From Utricularia gibba (lineage: Eukaryota > Streptophyta > Magnoliopsida > Lamiales > Lentibulariaceae), in assembly GCA_002189035.1 (NCBI GenBank), contig CM007992.1:124001-188000 (forward strand): a stretch of DNA of 64,000 bases, in the 5' to 3' direction. Positions 1 through 11,776 of this stretch are shown piece by piece. How positions within the stretch are numbered: the first letter of the stretch is position 1; every line of letters starts with the position of its first letter. Both the position numbers and the translations under genes were made by a program. Below the pieces are notes generated by a model. That model was given only the letters and a program-made list of their open reading frames with translations. It did not search any database and had not been told where the DNA came from.

Positions 1-1652
1 GAATCACCCAGCCGACATTCAATCACAATGGTTCAATGATATTTCTTGATCTTTCCTATAATAACTTGGTTGGAAGCATCCCCAAGGAGCTTGGCTTGAT
101 GTACTACTTGTCTGTACTCAATCTCGGTCACAATGGTTTGTCTGGTCCTATTCCACAAGATCTTGGTGGCTTGAAGAATGTAGCTATTCTTGATTTGTCT
201 TATAACAGGCTAAATGGATCGATACCGCTGTCACTGAAAGGCCTTACACTGCTTGGAGACATTGATCTATCAAACAACGATCTCTCTGGACCGATCCCTG
301 ACTCAGCTCCATTCGACACCTTCCCTGATTATCGGTTCTTTAATAACTCGGGGCTTTGTGGCTACCCTCTGCCGACATGTCGACTGTTGGCTGGTTCAGG
401 GACGGCTTTGCATACCAAGTCTAAGAGGAGGGAGGCATCTCTTGCAGGGAGCGTGGCAATTGGCATACTCTTTGCACTCCTTTGCATATTTGGTTTGGTC
501 TTTTTTGCCATAGAAGCGAAGAAGCATGTGAAGAAAAAGGGAGCTGCGCTTGAGGCTTACATGGAGAACCATTCAAACTCGGCCACGGCTCAAAGCTTGT
601 GGAAGCTTAGCGCCCGTGAGGCTTTATCAATTAATCTTTCTACTTTTGAGAAGCCTCTGCGGAAACTCACGTTTGCTGATCTTCTTGAAGCAACTAATGG
701 CTTCCACAAGGACACCCTCATTGGATCAGGTGGCTTTGGGGACGTGTATAAAGCACGATTGAAAGACGGTAGCACTGTGGCAATCAAAAAACTGATTCAC
801 GTTAGCAGCCAAGGTGATAGGGAATTCACTGCTGAGATGGAAACCATAGGAAAGATTAAGCACAGGAACCTTGTATCTCTGTTGGGTTATTGCAAAGTGG
901 GGGAGGAGCGTCTTTTGGTCTATGAGTACATGAAATACGGAAGCCTAGAAGATGTTCTCCACAATCGAAAGAAAATGGGTATCAAGCTCAACTGGGCAGC
1001 AAGAAGGAAGATTGCCATTGGAGCAGCAACGGGATTAGCATTTCTGCATCACAGTTGCATTCCACATATCATTCACCGCGACATGAAGTCCAGCAATGTG
1101 CTTCTTGATGAAAACTTGGAGGCGAGGGTCTCCGATTTCGGAATGGCTAGAATGATGAGTGCAATGGATACTCATCTGAGTGTCAGTACATTAGCTGGAA
1201 CCCCCGGATATGTTCCTCCTGAGTACTATCAAAGCTTCAGGTGCACCACTTACGGCGATGTCTACAGCTATGGAGTTGTGTTGCTCGAGCTCCTCACGGG
1301 TAGACGGTCGACTGATTCAGCTGATTTCGGAGACAACAATCTCGTCGGTTGGGTGAAGCAGCATGCAAAAACAAGGATAAGTGATGTGTTCGATCCAATG
1401 TTGATGAAGGAGGATCTCTCTCTGGAGATAGAACTCCTGCAACACTTGAAGGTAGCTGTTTCTTGCTTGGATGATCGACACTGGAAGCGCCCCACTATGC
1501 TTCAAGTACTGACAATGTTCAAAGAGATTCAAGCTGGTTCTGGGCTGGATCCAGCATCGCCTCCGGTTGCAGTCAACTCCGCAGCTTTTGGCTCTTCAGC
1601 CGGGGTGGAGATGAGCATTGCGGAAGGCAATGAGTTAAGCAAACAGTCATGA
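1..1652 (+). CDS. BRI1: BRI1-type brassinosteroid receptor kinase, 3' part (5' end outside window)
   Basis: The reading frame is open from base 3, so the start lies upstream of the window. The product is the C-terminal half of a leucine-rich-repeat receptor kinase of the plasma membrane that binds brassinosteroid outside the cell and signals through a Ser/Thr kinase. Visible in order are the last LRRs ([17 protein letters not shown]), the paired-Cys cap [10 protein letters not shown], a transmembrane segment near bases 440-515, and a juxtamembrane region. The kinase follows, with [59 protein letters not shown] and the BRI1-characteristic [15 protein letters not shown]. The activation loop STLAGTPGY is intact. 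No intron is seen, as expected for BRI1. One oddity is Tyr where BRI1-type kinases usually have Lys, in [11 protein letters not shown] (bases 1251-1253). BRL paralogues are less likely given the SAMDTHLS and [17 protein letters not shown] matches. Confidence 0.95.
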   Translation, partial: ITQPTFNHNGSMIFLDLSYNNLVGSIPKELGLMYYLSVLNLGHNGLSGPIPQDLGGLKNVAILDLSYNRLNGSIPLSLKGLTLLGDIDLSNNDLSGPIPDSAPFDTFPDYRFFNNSGLCGYPLPTCRLLAGSGTALHTKSKRREASLAGSVAIGILFALLCIFGLVFFAIEAKKHVKKKGAALEAYMENHSNSATAQSLWKLSAREALSINLSTFEKPLRKLTFADLLEATNGFHKDTLIGSGGFGDVYKARLKDGSTVAIKKLIHVSSQGDREFTAEMETIGKIKHRNLVSLLGYCKVGEERLLVYEYMKYGSLEDVLHNRKKMGIKLNWAARRKIAIGAATGLAFLHHSCIPHIIHRDMKSSNVLLDENLEARVSDFGMARMMSAMDTHLSVSTLAGTPGYVPPEYYQSFRCTTYGDVYSYGVVLLELLTGRRSTDSADFGDNNLVGWVKQHAKTRISDVFDPMLMKEDLSLEIELLQHLKVAVSCLDDRHWKRPTMLQVLTMFKEIQAGSGLDPASPPVAVNSAAFGSSAGVEMSIAEGNELSKQS

Positions 1653-3344
1653 TTTCTTTCCTGAACAGGAGATGAACAAATAATCAGACGCTGCTGTGAT
1701 GAAGCACACACCTTCTTCACTCAGCCCCCATTTTTTTCCCATTGTGTATTATCGTTAGCACTAGCACAGAGTTTGTATCTATCTACTCTTAGAACTCAAG
1801 CAGCCCATGAAGTGAATAGAGCAAAAACCGCCCCCTTTCATCACCTGCACTGAGTACTGCTGTAGATATGGTTATACATTTTGTGGTTTGCTATGATTCA
1901 TCAGTGTTCAGTAATCAACCCTGTCCAATCTTTTCAATGTGTGGTCAAACAGGACAGGAGCTGCTGACACAATCAATAGGTTTTATTCAAAATCCTCCCC
2001 ACGTTTTGATCAACAGGAGTGCTCATGAGATCGAAAGAAAAACCAGTGAGTGGTCCCTGGAGCTGGAGTGTTATCTTTCCTCCATGGCGTTTGAGGATGT
2101 GCACGTGGGGTGCCGATAATGAATCTCAACAAAAGTAAAAGTTACCTTTGGCCCGACATCAGTATGGACAAGTGTGGAAATAATTAATTCTGTAAAAACA
2201 AGGGTGATGATGGGGGTGGGGGCGCCGCGTTGTCTGCTGGCGGCCGGAGAAACGTCGCTGTGCGAGTTCTTACAATTTGTCCAGCGCCACCCGACACCAT
2301 GGCCCCCAAATCCCTTTCTTAGTTTACGGGTTTGACCGGAGGTGTAGCTGCTATTTCTTTATCATCAACATTAAAAGCGTCGTCGCCCTGTCCAAAAGTG
2401 CTACAAAAACCATCCGTGAATTGAGAAACTGTGAATAACTAACAACCACGCACTCCAGGGTCAACCGACGGGGCGAGGGCCAAGAGGATGAACTTGTCCC
2501 CGCGACCCTGTTTCTGCTATTCCCGGGTTGCTTTTCTCTTTGACTTGTTCCAAGCAAGATGTGATTTTGACATATTTCCATTCTTTGTTATGAGGAACAG
2601 TACAGAGATACCTCAAAATGCAAGCTGTGGCTGAGATAACAAGGCGAAATTATTTGGAATACGCAGCAATGAAATTAGTGGCATCCAGGTCGCGATCATA
2701 CAGCGCGCGCGGACCACACCACACGGACAAGGCTCGACGTCCAAGTAATAACAAGTAATAACTAAGCAGAGAGGACGACAGTCTGAATAGCTGTCGGAGG
2801 TGAAGCCAAATTTGGGTTTTGCTACCTGCGCTTTCTCACAAAGAGATGGATACCGCTATCGGCGGCATAGCTGGGCAGAAAGAATAGGCCCATAGGAATG
2901 CAATCTTAACATTACCCATTGCAGTCCCAGGCCGAGTCCATAAGCCCACAAAACACGACATTCTGAGGATGCATTTCCACAAGTTGTTGTTGTTGTTGTT
3001 GAACTGGGCTTGCAGACTACACCCCTCCGCCTCATCATCATCTGATGGGGAGTGGATGCGCCGGCCGGCCGGCCCTCAGATAGTCGGCCTCCACCTCCAA
3101 TTGCATTGTCGAACCATTTCAGGGTTCATTTGTGTTTCTCCATTCTCTCTATATGGATGGAAAAGAGAACCCGGAAAGTGTTGGTTCGCCGATACTTTGG
3201 ACTGCTGCATATCGAAATTGTAAGAGGCTTTCGGCTTTCAAAGACTACCAAGTGAAGTGGTTTCTTTCATTCTCCGTGTTATTCAAATCAAGACAAAAAG
3301 GCACGCCTTCTCACAAACTGCTGGTCCTGGTATTTGATAGATCT
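1653..3344. other. Intergenic: BRI1 3' region facing TGA 3' end
   Basis: The two flanking genes converge here, so this stretch should hold two 3' UTRs and a terminator region. I see no coding homology. A short (TTG)n run lies near 2983-3001. The GGCCGGCCGGCC block near 3060 is just a local GC-rich palindrome. Confidence 0.6.
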
Positions 3345-4878
3345 TCAAAACGGTGGTGCAGTCGACGATGCATCGGAGTGCCGTTTGGACCAGGCCGAAC
3401 TCAAAGCCTGAAGACGTTGAGTGTAATCACCCAAAGCCAGCAACCCCCGAGCCGCTTGGCGAGTGGAAAGAATGCATGAAATCTGCTGCAGTGTCCCTTG
3501 CCGGAGATTATCTGCCTGAACCACGAACCGTACGACAACTTCAAGCTTCTCCATAGCAGCGGTGACCTCGTGGAAATAGTTGCCGTCTCCAAGCTGACCC
3601 CCGGTGAGAGTGTCCGCAGCAATCTGTTGCAGTTTCTCCATCCCCCTTGACAGGGCATCCTCTGCTTGTTGGCATGATTGTTGGAGATTAAAAATGTCGA
3701 AGCGCTGTTTATCGGACATTGGCTCCAGATGGGGTAACAGAATCTGTTCGTTCAAATCACAGCACATCACCAGCAATCTACAGTGGGAATCACAAAGAAA
3801 TGGTAGCAAACCTTGAGAATCTCTGAAGGCCGAAAGCCACCTATCCAGAAGAAAAAACGTTCACCTAAAGAAATCCATAAGCCAGACATGATGTAGAATG
3901 CATCAACTTTTGCTGCTGAAGCTTTCATGGAGAAGAGATCAAAGTAGTGCCTTAGTCCATTATCGACGTAAACAGCAAGTTCCACATCTCCAATGTTGGA
4001 ATGCAGAGCATTTCTCAGCTCGGAGATCAGTCTGTTTTGTTCTTCCAACCAGCGCCCGTACGCTGCCTCAAACGTACCTACACCTATGGAACGAAGCCAT
4101 GAATGATGGAGTTGGGAGTCCAACAAAGCAACGTATTGTAGTTATTGATGTTACTAACTCTGAATCACTGTTCCAGGGCAAGCATTCTGAGCCACGTCGC
4201 AAGAACCACCTGTATAAACACCCTGCAGCAGAAGCTTCACCTTCTTACAAGACTACCGACTTTTGAAATAAACTGTTCGTTGATCCTAAGCAAGAGACTG
4301 TATTTCACCTGTTGCCGTGCTTGGTCTATCTCCTGTTGTAATTGAACTAGTCTCTGCTTACAAGCCTCTAGCTGCTGCACATACGCCTGGACAACAAACA
4401 CCCTTTCAGGAAAACTTACGTATTCAGGTAACAAAAGAATCCTACACCAAACCTTTTTACGAAGACGGCTCTTTCGAGCAGCTTCACGGTTCTGCGCCAG
4501 CCGTCTTAATACCTATACATGTCCCAAACTTATACCCATCACTGAAATCAAGTTGCTTTAACAGAATCAGCATATTGCTTCACCTTCTCAGGCTTTTTCT
4601 GTCCCTGATCATACTTATGTGAAGCTCCTGCAGTTCCTAGTGAAGTTTCTTCTGACTAGACATGTAAAGGAAATGTCAGCTAACGAGAGAGGATTAGGAA
4701 TTCACACCAGCTGCGGTTGAACCTTATTGTCATGGTTTTGCTCAAAATTCAGCAGTGTTGGAAGAGAAGAATCCACAAAAGTGTTGGCTTTGTAATCACC
4801 CCACATTGCCATTTGATGAAGAGGGTCACAGAAACCCATCTTCCCGGTGGGAAAGAATTGTGTCGATCCAGACTTCAT
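3345..4878 (-). CDS. TGA: TGA-type bZIP transcription factor
   Basis: This nuclear factor binds TGACG (as-1) elements and works with NPR1-type coactivators in defence and redox responses. Seven coding exons read on the minus strand: 4878-4723, 4655-4584, 4512-4453, 4386-4309, 4222-4159, 4083-3812 and 3743-3345. They sum to 1101 nt (366 residues) with consistent phases. The bZIP basic region RRLAQNREAARKSRLRKK fills the third exon and the leucine zipper (AYVQQLE...) the fourth. The last two exons encode the DOG1 domain (YGRWLEEQNRLISELR, WIGGFRPSEILK, QQAEDALSRGMEKLQQ, RQAARGLLALGDY). The N-terminal FCDPLHQMAMWGD resembles the TGA1/4/7 group. The Met at 4878 was chosen because that motif follows directly. 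A Phe occupies the position of TGA1 Cys260 (DIFNLQQSC) while the Cys266 equivalent is kept. Clade assignment is an inference. Confidence 0.93.
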
Positions 4879-7800
4879 TCTTCTTTCTTGATCATGGGGG
4901 CTCAATAGCGATACTTCATTGGAAGTAAGGAGAAGCAAAAACCAATACAAATTCATTAATTAGCTTATGTTACATCTGTCATCAATAGCAGAACAAAACG
5001 ATAAGACCTACGGCTATGCGTCAGAGCAAAACCCACAAAAACTGCTCAACAAAAAATCCCTTTTCATACTCATCCAATACAAGAACAAGAACCACATCAA
5101 AGTGCGAAATCCCAGATGCCCAGTAATCAGAAAGCTGCACACATATAATCGAAAAGGGATTAAGAAGAAACTAACCGCAGATGGGTTCAGCGGGAGCTAG
5201 GAAGAAGCAGGAGAATCATGGAATAAAACTAATCAAATATCTTTTGCTCACAAGCTTATCTAGCTGAAAAGGAGCAACACTTTGCTCACAGATTCACTTA
5301 ACCCAGGAAAGAGTGCATGATGATTTTGATTTCAGGACAAATTCGGCAGTGAGACTTTCTCTTTTGTGCGGTTTGCGTTGGTTTTATCTTAAAGGCTACA
5401 AACAAAATTGACTTGTCCACAGCTTCCCAATGGAACAAGCAACATATAAAAAGACAACTTGAAAAACAGGAAGAGAGTACCCCAAATGCGTACCACCTCA
5501 TCTTCAATTTGCTTTATTCAATTCACTCATTCCCACATACATTCGTTCTCCATCATCACTGGTTGTCTGTTTATTATTTAAGAAAAAGCACTACCCATCC
5601 CATAAGTGAAGCAAAGATTGCACAATTCTAGAACATCGAACAGAAGAAACTGCCACATGACGTCAACGGGCGGACGCGTGTGAACGCCACGCTCCGGCGA
5701 GAAGCGTGGAAACTTTGGCAGATATTTCGGTTAAAAAATGGTGGTTGTCGTTTTTTCACAGGGAAATGAAGTGACGCCAGGCGGCCCATCCTCTCCTCCC
5801 TCCTCCAATCACCTTTTTGTTGGATTCCGCAACTCAGACCCACTCTTTTATTTTCTCTCCCTCAACCCACACACAAACAAAACAGAAGAAGCTGAAGCTC
5901 AAAGCTTGAGAAAGAGCACCAGCACCCGTTCTTCAGCCTGAAGAAGCTCAACTATTTTATTTCCTTTTTATTAGATTAATTATTTTAAAATCTGTTCTTT
6001 TCTTTTTTTCTTGGGCAATTAGATGGGCTCGATGGGCCCGACTCATAAAGGCCCAATTTAAAGAAAACCAACGAGGGCCATGCTTTAATGGGGCCATCCC
6101 CTGTCCAAACCCGTACCCGTACCCATACCCCATCATCACTAATTAAGAAGAGTCATCACTTGAAGATCCATGGAACCTCCGATGAAAATGGTCCTCTCCA
6201 GCTTTTTTTTCCTTGGCACAGCACTCCATTACAGATGCAGCACTGCATCTTCCAACTGAGCATGGCGAAGTTGGGGAAAACCAATGCTATACACAATAAT
6301 GTGAAAAGCTGTGTTTTAACCCAGCGATTCCTGGTTCTGCTTCTGCAGACCACAGGGGCAACTGACTCATGATCATCAATGCAGGCAGAGATCATGAGAA
6401 GCAGTAAGTTGATTTTTGTTTTTTTCGATGAAAGCTTCCAACTTTCTCAATTTTCGATGAAGTTTCTACAAAATAAAGGGGGAAGAGGTCTCTCTCTCTT
6501 CAAATCATTCGTCAAAACAGGGGGAAAAGCAAAGGACTCTGAGAAGTTCCCCTACGCAAGTTTAAAAGGAAGAAGCATAATTCAATGGTCCTAGTCAAAA
6601 GGAGATCGATTTAAAGTGCTAAAGCGCAAACCTTCCGAAGGAACACAAAAGAAACCCCAAAATGTATATGAAATCGTTTCGGTACTGATGATGATGATGA
6701 TGGCCTCGTAGACGATGACCACAAGAAAGGAAAACTGTGCGCTAGCTTGTACTGCAGTTTGTCCCAGTCACCGCGGTCCCTGATAATTTAATAAATTAGC
6801 GATCTTCAGATTGAGAAGAAAGCTGGCTGAGCAAACCCAGCAAAAATCTACCAGCATTTGGTCCCAATATTTTCTAAAGCTCAGCCTCCGCTCTGCTCCG
6901 TCAACAAATTTGCGTGCACAGCAGCCCTTCTTTTTATCTTCCGCATCATCAAATCCTTGGAAAACTTTTCAATACGAAACGCAGCTACACTACGAAACTC
7001 ACATTTTTCTTGGGCCCTTCGAAGGTGAAAGTAGCGTCACAAGTAGGGTGTTGGAAGGAAGGACTTTTGTGTGGTTGAAATAAATGATCACTGTACATCT
7101 TAATTACTGTGCTGCTCTTCTTGCTTACCTATTAACGTCTACTTATTATTTGCTTTCTCCCTGTTTTTCTGCTGTTCTTCAGTTTTCGCTTAACGAGTTG
7201 CATTTGTCTGATTGTGAGGATCGACCACCCAGTTGGGTTGTCGGTGTGAAAGTGTAAGTTTGATGTTTTTGTAAAGACAGATTTGAAATTTGTTGGAAGG
7301 TGCTTGTGGGCGCTGGTAGACGAGCGTATAAAGTAAAAGTGGTGAAGCCACATTTTTTTTTGTAAAGCCACTGCTACAGTTTCAACACCTCCCTTCTATA
7401 ATCCGTTTTCTTCAGTGGTTGAGCCTAAAATCCTCAAGTTCGGCTAGCTTTTTAACGCAGCAGCTGTTCTTCTTCATGAAGAGCCAGTGGTCGTCGTAAG
7501 AACGAAGCAGACCATCTCCATTTTGTATCACTTGAATTTTCTCTGTTTTGGAACCAGATTTGGTTTTCCTTTTCAGCGCGCTAGCCTTCCTGAAACCTTC
7601 GTTTAGTTCCATTGTTTGTCTGCTGATACGGTAATTTCCTTTTACGTGGCGAATTTACTAAATGCTCGAGTTATAGCTCGTCTTTTCATCATGAAAATGG
7701 GCAAGATTTTCTTCGTGTGCTCTAGATATATACAACAACCACGAACAAGTCGCACAGTTGCCAATATATGTTTTGCCTTCGGCAACTTGTCGGTGGTTAA

Positions 7801-7966
7801 TGGTGTTCAATGTGAAGTTTTTGTTTCCTTCCTCAAATCCTTTTTCATTTCAAGTGGTTGATTTTTGTTCCTGCTCTTGTTTCGTGGTGGAGTTATTGAG
7901 TGTGGTTTGCTGCTGATCCTTGACTCGTTTTCCTCATTTTTCCCCATTACACCAGAAGTTGGAGAA
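4879..7966. other. Divergent intergenic region between TGA (-) and EDR4-like (+)
   Basis: This 3.1-kb stretch should contain both promoters and 5' leaders, possibly with non-coding first exons. I found no open frame with recognisable homology. A (GAT)n run lies near 6690-6701. The many short ATG frames have no codon coherence with each other and I leave them out. Confidence 0.6.
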
Positions 7967-10900
7967 ATGGCTGAAGCTCCAAATGTTCGGTTGGTTCTGT
8001 GTCCGAAGTGTGAAGAACTCCTCCCTGAGCTCCCAGAATTTTCCCTCTACAAATGCGGCGGCTGCGGTGCTGTTCTCAAAGGTCATTTTTTGTCTACATC
8101 TATTTATGCATCTAAGTGTCTCTTTACTGGGGTTCGTATTTTTGTGTCTGGTCACCGTATGATGAATGTTCCTTAGTTTCTAGCTTGCGCCTTTTTTTTG
8201 CTAGTGATCCAGACATTTTGGGTCGCTAGATGTCTTTCTGAGCTTGATATTCTTTACCTTTTTTGCAGCTAAGGGAAAGCGGATTCTTGAAAATGGGCAT
8301 CCAAAGATATCTGATGATGCAACTGTTGGGGGAACATTGAGAAAGATAACACCGCAAAAGTTTCTGACGTTACCCTTGCAGGTGAGAGGCAAACCGTTGA
8401 CAATGGAGTTCAAACAGCTCTGGGTGAAGAAATGGTATCCCCTTCGCAACGTGAAACTGCAGTGAAACCAGTTGATTCTTATAAAAAGGGGACAGGAAAA
8501 GAAGGTGTTGACTTTCGAGGGGGGTCAGATAGTGAGCACTCTCAGGATTCTCTGCGCAATAAGAAACCTGCCGGTAACAGTGAGTTGAATGTAGACAGGC
8601 CTGAGTATGCTTACCTAGATGAAAAAGCTAGAGATTTCAGAAATCCCTTGGATCCAGTGAAATCGAGGCCTGCTCCAGATCGATGGGAGGATCGAAGTTT
8701 TGAGCCTGGATCATCTCAGTTGCACACCAGAGGACTGTCAGGACAAGTGAGGATCAAGGATTTTCTCTGTCATGAGGATGATCCCTCCAATGGAGATATG
8801 AAAACTTATCCTGAGCAAGGTGACAGGGCAAGACATCAAGGTTATAACACAGGAGCCATTAGACCCGAAAATCTGGAAATCGATCGGATGGATCTTCTCA
8901 GAAGGCTTGATGAATTGAGGGATCAACTCAGTAGATCTAATGACTTGGGAGACTCCCCTGTTTGCTGCAGGAGGCATAATGCTGCTTATCCCGAGAGCTT
9001 CAGCAACTCTCAGGCTTTAAACAATCAGCCACGCGTTCCAGATGAGATGGGGCCTCATTGTTTCAGCCATTCCTCAAAGTTTGCTCCTTGCGCCAAGAGT
9101 TATGGTTCAAGGGGTCAACCTCGGCGTGGATGTGCATATGATATGCCGCTTTTTGCTGATCATTTTCCAAATGATAGGCATTCGAGACCTTCACATCATC
9201 CTCAACGCATGCAGCAAGCATATGATCATCGCATTTCTCATTACTGTGGTGAGGATATTCAAGATCTGTACCTGCCACGCAGGCATGAGAACTTGTTTCG
9301 ACAGGAAACATGTTATTGCAGGAACTGTTGCGTTAAGAGCGAACAGAGAACTTCTGTGATTGGGCAACCGTTTTGTGATACGAGAGACCAACACGGTTTA
9401 TATCCCACTATGCGTAGGCCTCAGCCTACTGATTTGGGGGATTCCAGATTGCGCCCACTCCATCAAGAGCATCACTGGAATTCTAATGAACTGGATTCTA
9501 GCCATTATCCAAAAAAGTTGGTTTTTGCTCATGGGAATAAGCAGGTGAGCCATCCCGTTGCAGGTGGTGCTCCGTTTATAACATGTTATAACTGCTTTGA
9601 ATTGGTGAAAATTCCTCGGAAGCACATTTCAACGTTGAAGAAGCCACAGAAAGTGAAATGTGGGGCTTGTTCGTCAATTATCTTTTTTGAGATTGGGAAC
9701 AAGGATATTGTTGCACCATTTTCTGACCATGGTGATCAAATGCCAACTGAGATTGATGATGGTTCAATCGAGACGAGAGATGAAAACATTGGATACTGGA
9801 ATGATGGTTTTTATGGAACAAACAGGAACACTTGCAGTGAGGATTTTTCTAACTCTCAGCACAAGTTTTCTGAAGCGGACAAGGAAAACTCCTGTGACCT
9901 CGAGGGGCCTTTGAACCATCTTTCTTCGACTTCAAGCTTATCACAGGATGACTCAAGTCCTGACCATGGTTTACCCTCACTACGAGTTACGCATTTATCT
10001 CCATCTGATCACGGACGTGACAGCATCCTTGAGAACCATCTTTGTAAGGGCACTAGAAGCAGAGGAACGGAGGAGGCTGCTTCTCTTGACAGGAGTGCTT
10101 CTCTGCAGAAGTCCACCGATGATCATGCAGTAGCATCTGAGATAGATGTGCCGTCAAACGAGCTCTCAAACGGCTATGCTTCTCAGGACTCTACAGATAC
10201 AAATAAAGAGTATCAACCAAAAGCTAGCAAAGGCGTTGAATCCTTCCTCACAAATCTTATGAAGAAGAGCTTCAAAGACTTCAAAAAGTCCAACCACGGT
10301 GGGGATGCTCGGGAGTCGCAAGTTTCTGTAAACGGCCGTCCCTTGCCTGATCGTGCTGTCAAGAAAGCTGAAAAGTTAGCAGGACCTATCCAACCTGGAG
10401 AATACTGGTAATAACATAGGTTAAATTTTGCATTCTTGTACATGAAAATGGTCCTCTCAGTCTACTTAACATGTTTTTGTTATAAACTTGGTATCCAGGT
10501 ATGACAGTAAAGCAGGTTTCTGGGGCGTGATGGGTCATCCTTGTCTAGGCATTATCATGGTTAGTAGTTCATTGTGTTTCTCGATCTTCTCGTCCTTGGG
10601 AATCATTGTTCTATCGGCCATATGTTATGCAGCCAAACATAGAAGAGTTTAATCACCCAATGCCGGTAGATTGTTCCGCTGGAAACACCGCAGTTTATGT
10701 GAATGGTCGTGAACTTCACCAAAAGGACTTGGACTTGCTGGCCAGCAGAGGTCTTCCAGTCACAAGGAACAGGTCTTATCTCATTGCGATCAATGGAGAA
10801 GTCCTTGATGAGCAGACTGGCGAAGCAATGGATGGCCTTGGCAAGCTCGCACCAACGTGAGTCTTCAAGCCCTTCATCCGCTCACTCGATCATGAATCAT

Positions 10901-10991
10901 ACATAGTGAACCTGTTATATATGTGAACAGGGTGGAGAGAGCGAAGCATGGATTCGGGATGAAAGTTCCAAGATTCATCATGCAAACATAA
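7967..10991 (+). CDS. EDR4: EDR4-like protein with plant zinc-ribbon (DUF3133)
   Basis: The family includes Arabidopsis ENHANCED DISEASE RESISTANCE 4 (At5g05190), which modulates immunity at membranes. Exons are 7967-8081, 8269-10407, 10499-10559, 10633-10856 and 10931-10991. The N-terminal zinc ribbon reads LVLCPKCEELLPE...YKCGGCGAVLK. The central DUF3133 zinc ribbon is CYNCFELVKIPRK...VKCGACSSIIFFE near 9590-9690. The conserved C-terminal block includes GFWGVMGHPCLGIIM, NGRELHQKDLDLLASRGLP and HGFGMKVPRF. The frame of exon 2 changes between AKGKRILENGHPKISDDATV and the long downstream frame. One extra G in the GGGGG run at 8328-8332 would join them and give 866 residues in phase. The alternative is an intron from 8382 (CAG|GTGAGAGG) to 8545, which also keeps phase. 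I favour a missing base because four similar cases occur in this window. Confidence 0.88.
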
Positions 10992-11776
10992 GAATAGTTA
11001 ATGTAGGATCATCAGTTGGCTTCTGGCGCTGGAACGAAGCACAATGGTAGACGCTGGTCTCATATGTCACTGTACTGTTGTATGTGTTTAGGAAGGCCTA
11101 ACTACTCCCTCGATTTTCACCTTACCTCGTACAAACTGTGGTTTTATATCAATATAGCAGGTTTTCGTGGTGGGTTTACCTTGAGCTTCTTCACATCTTC
11201 AGCAATTTCTGTTGCCAACAGATGTGAGAACAGTAAAGAGATTTGATCAAAATGCAAAAAACTGCTTTGAAATTAGGAATCACCCACAGATTTCCAAAAT
11301 TACTGGGGTGTGGACTGCAGAATGCAGACCAGTCTCGACCCATTGACGCAACTGGGTCGCTTTTGGCGGGCATGATTTGCAGGTACCCATGTTCAGCTAA
11401 TCAACATTCAGAAGTAATGAAATGAAGCTTCCTAAAGGCAGGGATGGGGAGGACGTGATGAAAAGGATGAGGAAAGATGTTTCCCTTCCACGAAACAAAA
11501 AAGACAACATTATGTCCTTCAGATGAACACACAGTAGTCTGACGACGCCAACCCAAACTAATAGGAAACTGGCTGATCTCAGCCAGATACCACCATCCAC
11601 GACAACACCACAATGCATCCATCGGGCTAGCGGCACCTCTGACGGGGGAATCCTACAAGATACACCTGCAGACCTGCAAAGATGCGATAAGAATATACTA
11701 CTTACCATGAACTTTCAGACCAACCAATCTATCAGAAATCGATGAAGAGATCTGCCACAAGTGCACAGGCTGAAGC
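10992..11776. other. Convergent 3' region between EDR4-like and Acinus
   Basis: The two flanking genes end towards each other, so this holds their 3' UTRs. I see no further coding sequence or RNA gene. Confidence 0.6.
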
